Positions 6,400 to 9,542 of a stretch of 9,542 bases of DNA are shown here, one piece after another. Made by a program: the position numbers and the translations under genes. Positions within the stretch are counted from its first letter, which is position 1, and each line of letters starts with the position of its first letter. The stretch comes from Minisyncoccota bacterium (lineage in GTDB: Bacteria; Patescibacteriota; Minisyncoccia; Moranbacterales; GCA-2747515). The notes under the pieces are model-generated. The model had not been told where the DNA came from, ran no database searches, and worked only from the letters and a program-made list of their open reading frames with translations. The stretch is taken from the NCBI GenBank assembly GCA_938044295.1, contig CALIRC010000024.1:1-9542 (forward strand). The letters are read 5' to 3'.

Positions 6400-7635
6400 C
6401 TACTGCACACCTGCTTGTTGCTCTGCTTGCTTCTCAAGGTATTCCTCTTCAGAATCATGTGAAACTTTACGATCATGTTCCAGTACATGCATCCAGATTT
6501 GCCCAGGCACAAAGTGAATCGGCGCTCCAGCACGATCAAAAAACTCAAACTTCGCATCAGGCGCATCTGCCTTTTTCCATGTACCCTTCACATCCTGACC
6601 GTTAAAGAAAAACCGAGCTTCACCTTCAAACTTCGTATCAAACCACGCATCACCAAGCTGCATATTCGGATACTGCCCTGAGTCTCGTTTACGGTTACTC
6701 TCTGCAACGCCAGCCCACGGATCATCGAGACCTTTGCCGACATAATCTTCTTCAGCGTACCATGCCTCTTTTTTTGTAATGATTGTAATCAAATTCTTCG
6801 GTGCATACTGCTGCTTTGTTTCATAATCGATATCTGGCTTTCCCTGGAAAAAACGCTTATAACTATTTGTCTGGGAATCATACTCATACTCTACACGATA
6901 CGGATCATCATATTTCACAAAAATTTTACTATAACCAGGTCGCTGGGCAACTGCCAACTCCCCTTGATGATCAAAACCTTTAAAATTCGTTGTGGAGCGA
7001 TAATTGTTCGCCTGCGCAACAGAAGCAAGTTTCGGAAGATTTACAGAGGCTTTTTCGAGAGTATTCATCGGACCAGTTCGACGAAAACATGCAGCGCCAC
7101 CACCCGGCGCGATCTCACCATTACAATCCAACTGATCGATCCCACCACGCTTTAGAAGGGCTTTTGCTACGCTAGAACCACCCCACGGTACATAGACCGC
7201 ATCCAGAGACGCAGCGACGTTGATATGATCGACACGACCACTACGCATCGGACCCACCGTTTCTGGCATGTTGCAACCATAGACAGCGAGAATACGCGGC
7301 TGTCCGTGTCCCATGCGATGCGGGATCTCTGCTATGAAGTCTGCCTGCGAGAGATTTGAAAAATACTGTCGCGAACCGCGATCACCATTAAACATCACGC
7401 CATAAGTTCGCTTCGCATGGTTTGCACACGACTCACCAGTGATCGGCGAAGCATCCGCAGGACGCGTATATGGAATATAATTACCAGAAACTTTTTTAGC
7501 GGAGGGCGTAGGTTGAGCTGGTGCAACCTTCTCTTCTTTTACACATCCTCGAAAAAGCAAAACCATAGCAAGTACAAAAAAAGCAGCCAAAATCGGCTTC
7601 CAATACAATCGCAACGTTTCATTCAGTTGATCCAT
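6400..7635 (-). CDS. DUF3048 (YerB-like) membrane-anchored extracytoplasmic protein
   Basis: A 411-residue protein with one N-terminal hydrophobic segment (about 13-28) ending in LLFRGC. C31 could be a lipid-attachment cysteine, but RGC is a poor lipobox, so a plain membrane anchor is also possible. A Pro/Ala/Lys linker follows. The DUF3048 N-terminal domain (about 70-215) contains RILAVYGC (114-121), GPMRSGR (128-134, the family's GP-x-RS-x-R) and PWGGSS (150-155). The C-terminal domain (about 235-385) contains YDSQTNSYKR (252-261), YAPKNLITIITKKEAW (277-292), FFFNGQDVKGTWKK (342-355) and the closing PGQIWMHVL. The function of DUF3048 is unknown; Bacillus YerB is a surface lipoprotein. Five cysteines lie outside the membrane segment, fitting an oxidised exported protein. 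The ATG has a good AGGGG 7 nt upstream. Confidence 0.88.
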   Translation of the reverse strand: MDQLNETLRLYWKPILAAFFVLAMVLLFRGCVKEEKVAPAQPTPSAKKVSGNYIPYTRPADASPITGESCANHAKRTYGVMFNGDRGSRQYFSNLSQADFIAEIPHRMGHGQPRILAVYGCNMPETVGPMRSGRVDHINVAASLDAVYVPWGGSSVAKALLKRGGIDQLDCNGEIAPGGGAACFRRTGPMNTLEKASVNLPKLASVAQANNYRSTTNFKGFDHQGELAVAQRPGYSKIFVKYDDPYRVEYEYDSQTNSYKRFFQGKPDIDYETKQQYAPKNLITIITKKEAWYAEEDYVGKGLDDPWAGVAESNRKRDSGQYPNMQLGDAWFDTKFEGEARFFFNGQDVKGTWKKADAPDAKFEFFDRAGAPIHFVPGQIWMHVLEHDRKVSHDSEEEYLEKQAEQQAGVQ

Positions 7636-7667
7636 AATAATTCCCCTAAAATATTAATGTAATACAA

Positions 7668-7676
7668 ATTATAACA
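7668..7676 (-). promoter_or_regulatory. Extended -10 promoter for the DUF3048 gene
   Basis: On the minus strand TG-T-TATAAT (7668-7676) is a perfect extended -10. The start would lie near 7661, about 25 nt before the ATG, with AGGGG (7643-7647) as ribosome binding site. No clear -35 is present. Confidence 0.7.
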
Positions 7677-7846
7677 TAGCAACAAATCACAATAAAATCT
7701 AGTACGCAAAGTACAAGATATAATTTCAAAAAAATCAACTGCTCCGATGTAAACATGCAGACTATGACAGCAAATACTCTTGGTTCGTGTCCTACCTTTG
7801 GCAGCAAGCTGCAAAGTATGTGAATCCTTATGCTGCCTCACCTTGA

Positions 7847-7875
7847 AAATATATGTGACTGCATCACAGATATTT
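7847..7875. repeat. 12-bp imperfect inverted repeat (operator or hairpin)
   Basis: AAATAT-a-TGTGA pairs with TCACA-g-ATATTT across a 5-nt centre (CTGCA), with one mismatch per arm. The TGTGA ... TCACA core resembles CRP/FNR-family half-sites, but the usual centre is 6 nt. It lies about 175 nt upstream of the DUF3048 -10, too far for classic activation. A hairpin or an unknown operator is equally possible. Confidence 0.35.
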
Positions 7876-7890
7876 CTCTCAGCTCGTCGC

Positions 7891-7925
7891 ATAATAAAAA
7901 GGCGACGCACAATCTGTACGCCGCC
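7891..7925 (-). terminator. Intrinsic terminator after the serpin-like gene
   Basis: On the minus strand GGCGGCGTAC pairs with GTGCGTCGCC (10 bp including two G-U pairs) around an AGATT loop, followed by TTTTTATTAT. It begins 24 nt past the serpin-like stop. The 3' arm could alternatively pair with GCGACG just downstream (7885-7890). Confidence 0.8.
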
Positions 7926-7949
7926 ACTAAATAAAACTAATTCTAATAG

Positions 7950-8831
7950 TTAGTCAAAATTCACGTCCCCAGGATCACTCCATACATCTTGAGCAAAAAA
8001 AGCAAAGAAAGTTGGAATATCAATCCCATCTTGAGTCATCCAGAGAAAAAACGGTTGATCAATCTCCAATGTCTTAGGTCCTAAAGACTCCAAACCAGCC
8101 ATCGCAGTTGCTGTCTCTGCTACTGCACCGATGTGGTTCATTTGAAACATCGTCTGCTGCAAAGCTTCCAGAATTGAAAATGATCCGCGATGCAGTCCTG
8201 CACACCAGCTAATATCAGTCTCTATATTTGCATCGATCATCGGGAATGAAAGAGCTGAAAAGTCAAAACGACTAGCCGGCACTAAATCATGATGCAAACA
8301 TGTTATTGCTCCTGTAAGACCCAGTGGAGATTGCGAAAATCCATCTGCGATCGTCATAAAAACAAATTTCTTCGGATCTTTAGTGGCGATACGCGCCACA
8401 CCATGAGGGTGCGAAGGTGCTTCAAAAAAATCAACACCTTCTTCAAGAGTAACACCATCATACGAATCACCCTCTTCAGAACAAAAGATTGTCTCCTTTT
8501 CGCCTTCATGTTTCCACTGAACTGCTTGACGAATAATGGATAACATATAAAGCGCATCTGGAGTCTGCAAATCCTCTAACTGTATATCAAATCCTCTCTC
8601 CTTGAGCATATTATTAACATCTGCAACTTCTGCGGAAATAATCGCATCCAGGTTGCCCTCCGAGCGAAAAATGTCCAAAACCGGCAACAAGTCTTGCATC
8701 AATGAAAGAAACAATTGTTGCGGTGAACTCTTTCCCTTCCATTGCGGCAATGACTCAAATCGAGGATGGCTATCAGTGGTCTGCAAAGTAGCTGCAATAC
8801 CGTGTGGAAATTCTACAAAAGATTTAGTCAC
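7950..8831 (-). CDS. Serpin-family protein, short at the N-terminus
   Basis: Serpins are suicide inhibitors, mostly of serine proteases, that trap the enzyme by inserting the cleaved reactive loop into a sheet. The start was set at a GTG (8831), 6 nt after AAGGGG, giving 293 residues. Further in-frame codons upstream run back over the preceding gene. W106 with DALYMLSI resembles serpin strand 3A, and FSALSFPMIDANIETDI (191-207) resembles strand 3B. The hinge NHIGAVAETATA (232-243) matches xEEGTEAAAATA, including Gly at P15 and Thr at P8. The spacing from that Gly to PFF (260-262) is 25 residues, the same as in human alpha-1-antitrypsin. That would place P1-P1' at about S249-L250. The tail FFLWMTQDGIDIPTFFAFFA (261-280) and SDP match the C-terminal strands. 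Roughly 90 residues before helix F are missing, and there is no signal peptide, so it is cytoplasmic or a remnant. Confidence 0.75.
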   Translation of the reverse strand: MTKSFVEFPHGIAATLQTTDSHPRFESLPQWKGKSSPQQLFLSLMQDLLPVLDIFRSEGNLDAIISAEVADVNNMLKERGFDIQLEDLQTPDALYMLSIIRQAVQWKHEGEKETIFCSEEGDSYDGVTLEEGVDFFEAPSHPHGVARIATKDPKKFVFMTIADGFSQSPLGLTGAITCLHHDLVPASRFDFSALSFPMIDANIETDISWCAGLHRGSFSILEALQQTMFQMNHIGAVAETATAMAGLESLGPKTLEIDQPFFLWMTQDGIDIPTFFAFFAQDVWSDPGDVNFD

Positions 8832-8837
8832 GTGTTT

Positions 8838-8843
8838 CCCCTT
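8838..8843 (-). promoter_or_regulatory. Ribosome binding site that sets the serpin-like start
   Basis: AAGGGG on the minus strand lies 6 nt before the GTG at 8831. It is the only convincing ribosome binding site between the end of the upstream gene (8902) and the conserved part of the serpin-like protein, so it decides the GTG start over an upstream ATG at 8969. Confidence 0.65.
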
Positions 8844-8901
8844 AAATTGTGAAAGAAATATTAAAAAAAATTGAGAACGAACCTTCAGAAGCTTAAACCA
8901 C

Positions 8902-9239
8902 TTAAAGACATATGCCAATTCTATCCAACATAGCCTTGTACGTTCCGTCATCATTCGCGTGCGGAACATATGCCCCAGGCTTCAACGAGTAATCATCACG
9001 AATATCCTCAATATCAAACCTCAAATCTTCAGATTCTTTCATTCTTCGATTACTAACAATCCATGGGTCACCGCGTTCATCATAAATCACCATAATACCC
9101 TGATTACGACCATACATACCCGCAATCGGCTATTTCGTGAAACAATTTTTTGTGGTTTACCTTCAATATACTCTATCGTGCCCACAGCATTAAACAATCC
9201 AATACTGCAAAGCACCTCACTTAATCTTTTCTTACTCAT
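8902..9239 (-). pseudogene. Small unrecognised gene broken by a one-base frameshift
   Basis: The start is an ATG at 9239 (MSKKRLSEVL), 7 nt after a perfect GAGGAG. The first frame gives about 38 residues (LCSIGLFNAVGTIEYIEGKP, then QKIVSRNSR) and stops at 9087. The -1 frame continues from about 9129 as PIAGMYGRNQGIMVIYDERG, then DPWIVSNRR, ending LDRIGICL with a stop at 8902. Joining the frames near 9129-9132 gives about 113 residues of sensible, charged soluble sequence, so one base appears deleted. In the second frame a TAG at 9130-9132 marks the earliest possible join. I do not recognise the family and see no membrane segment. It sits between a perfect promoter and the serpin-like gene (70-nt gap), so it should be its operon partner. 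A sequencing error would make the gene intact. Confidence 0.6.
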
Positions 9240-9246
9240 CATGCAT

Positions 9247-9252
9247 CTCCTC
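9247..9252 (-). promoter_or_regulatory. Ribosome binding site of the small frameshifted gene
   Basis: GAGGAG on the minus strand lies 7 nt before the ATG at 9239 and only 4 nt before the adjacent ATG at 9242, favouring the MSKK start. It is one of the best Shine-Dalgarno sequences in the window. Confidence 0.75.
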
Positions 9253-9296
9253 TGGCATTGTGCGAGTAGCAATGGACTTATTTCCAATACGATACT

Positions 9297-9325
9297 ATTA
9301 TAAAACATTTATAGCATTATGTCAA
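9297..9325 (-). promoter_or_regulatory. Perfect consensus sigma70 promoter
   Basis: On the minus strand TTGACA (9320-9325), exactly 17 nt, then TATAAT (9297-9302): every position of both hexamers and the spacer length is consensus. Transcription should start near 9290, giving a ~50-nt leader to the small frameshifted gene and then the serpin-like gene. Confidence 0.9.
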
Positions 9326-9372
9326 CAAGCAACAAGCACGCTGCACCAAAAAATGAGTTGAACCTAAGAACA

Positions 9373-9401
9373 TTGATCAATTTCATACAAACTGCTAATA
9401 T
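9373..9401 (+). promoter_or_regulatory. Promoter for the right-edge gene
   Basis: TTGATC (9373-9378), a 17-nt spacer ending in TGC, and TAATAT (9396-9401) form a promoter with an extended -10. The start near 9408 leaves a ~47-nt leader. It is divergent from the perfect consensus promoter at 9297-9325. Confidence 0.6.
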
Positions 9402-9454
9402 ATCCACGTAAAACAGGGTTCATTACAATACTATATCTTTAAAGGAGAAGATTT

Positions 9455-9542
9455 TTGGAAACCAAACCGATCGCAACAGGCCACGTCGAATCACTTTCAA
9501 TAAACGGCAAAACCGTAAAACACATAAATTTGGACCTAGAGG
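9455..9542 (+). CDS. N-terminal fragment of an unidentified gene, possibly MOSC-domain
   Basis: An open frame begins at TTG 9455, 7 nt after AGGAG (9443-9447), and runs off the window after 29 codons without a stop. The visible residues include ATGHVESLSINGKTVKHINL. A short Gly-x-Val-x-Ser-Leu strand at the very start, followed by a basic turn, is reminiscent of MOSC-domain proteins, but the conserved motif GDRH would lie outside the window. Treat the family as a guess; the coding call rests on the ribosome binding site, the promoter and the open frame. Confidence 0.6.
   Translation, partial: METKPIATGHVESLSINGKTVKHINLDLE

Larger units (their letters stand above)
7636..7949. other. Non-coding gap between the DUF3048 and serpin-like genes
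   Basis: This 314-nt gap has no supported gene. It holds, from left to right, the DUF3048 promoter (7668-7676), a CTTTG-GCAGC / GCTGC-AAAG hairpin (7796-7816), a larger dyad (7847-7875) and the serpin-unit terminator (7891-7925). An open frame on the minus strand (7623-7910) is Cys-rich and patternless and overlaps the promoter and terminator, so it is not called. Confidence 0.6.

Noticed and set aside
7741..7840. Possible tRNA around a GGTTCG motif
   Set aside because: The T-arm bases do not pair, no acceptor stem or anticodon arm can be drawn, and there is no CCA end.
7623..7910. Minus-strand open frame of 95 codons in the DUF3048-serpin gap
   Set aside because: It overlaps the DUF3048 promoter and start and the serpin terminator, has no ribosome binding site, and its composition (many Cys, Leu and Tyr without pattern) is not protein-like.
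7885..7925. Riboswitch-like alternative pairing at the serpin terminator
   Set aside because: GCGACG (7885-7890 side) can compete for the terminator arm, but it is downstream of the gene and weaker than the terminator stem, so regulation is unlikely.
8832..8969. Upstream ATG start (8969) for the serpin-like gene
   Set aside because: The extra 46 residues overlap the end of the preceding gene, show no serpin or signal-peptide character, and lack a ribosome binding site; AAGGGG before the GTG at 8831 fits better.
9087..9165. Programmed -1 frameshifting in the small gene upstream of the serpin
   Set aside because: The A-rich run near 9155-9160 is upstream of the TAG in the second frame, so slippage there could not produce the fusion; no good slippery site lies in the permitted window.

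Overview
The window looks like a compact, moderately AT-rich bacterial chromosome segment. Standard code 11 fits: TGG encodes Trp throughout, TAA and TAG are used, and holA ends in TGA. Several things point to a Candidate Phyla Radiation (Patescibacteria) lineage. IF-2 has a very short N-terminal region, many genes lack a clear Shine-Dalgarno, and GTG or TTG starts are common. The membrane-anchored DsbA-like protein also has a 'GTPYS...ISGA.P' segment that I associate with that group. This placement is an inference from gene style; a deep Firmicutes-like lineage is not excluded.

Layout, left to right. (1) 1-2036, minus strand: a DUF4446 membrane protein followed 34 nt later by infB (IF-2), which runs off the left edge. 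(2) 2158-3870: a terminator, then a membrane-anchored DsbA-like thiol oxidoreductase on the minus strand. It is divergent from a flavin/NAD(P) ferredoxin-reductase-like gene on the plus strand, and both have consensus-like sigma70 promoters in their shared 226-nt gap. (3) 3884-4041: an almost fully self-complementary ~158-nt element wedged between the reductase gene and ruvA. (4) 4042-6148: housekeeping genes ruvA (minus), rpsT (plus, with a ~124-nt leader) and holA (minus). rpsT and holA converge on a strong bidirectional terminator. (5) 6359-7635, minus: a DUF3048 (YerB-like) membrane-anchored protein with its own terminator and extended -10 promoter. (6) 7891-9325, minus: a two-gene transcription unit behind a perfect TTGACA-17-TATAAT promoter. 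Its first gene is a small unrecognised gene broken by a one-base frameshift; the second is a short serpin-like gene. (7) 9373-9542, plus: a divergent promoter and the first 29 codons of another gene that runs off the right edge.

Three things stand out. The DsbA-like protein has its two halves in swapped order, so it looks like a natural circular permutant. The serpin-like protein keeps the hinge, an inhibitory-length reactive-centre loop and the C-terminal strands, but lacks roughly the first 90 residues of a normal serpin. The long hairpin at 3884-4041 pairs much better as a plus-strand RNA than as a minus-strand RNA, yet is also flanked by TATTA direct repeats, so it is either a structured RNA or a MITE-like insertion.
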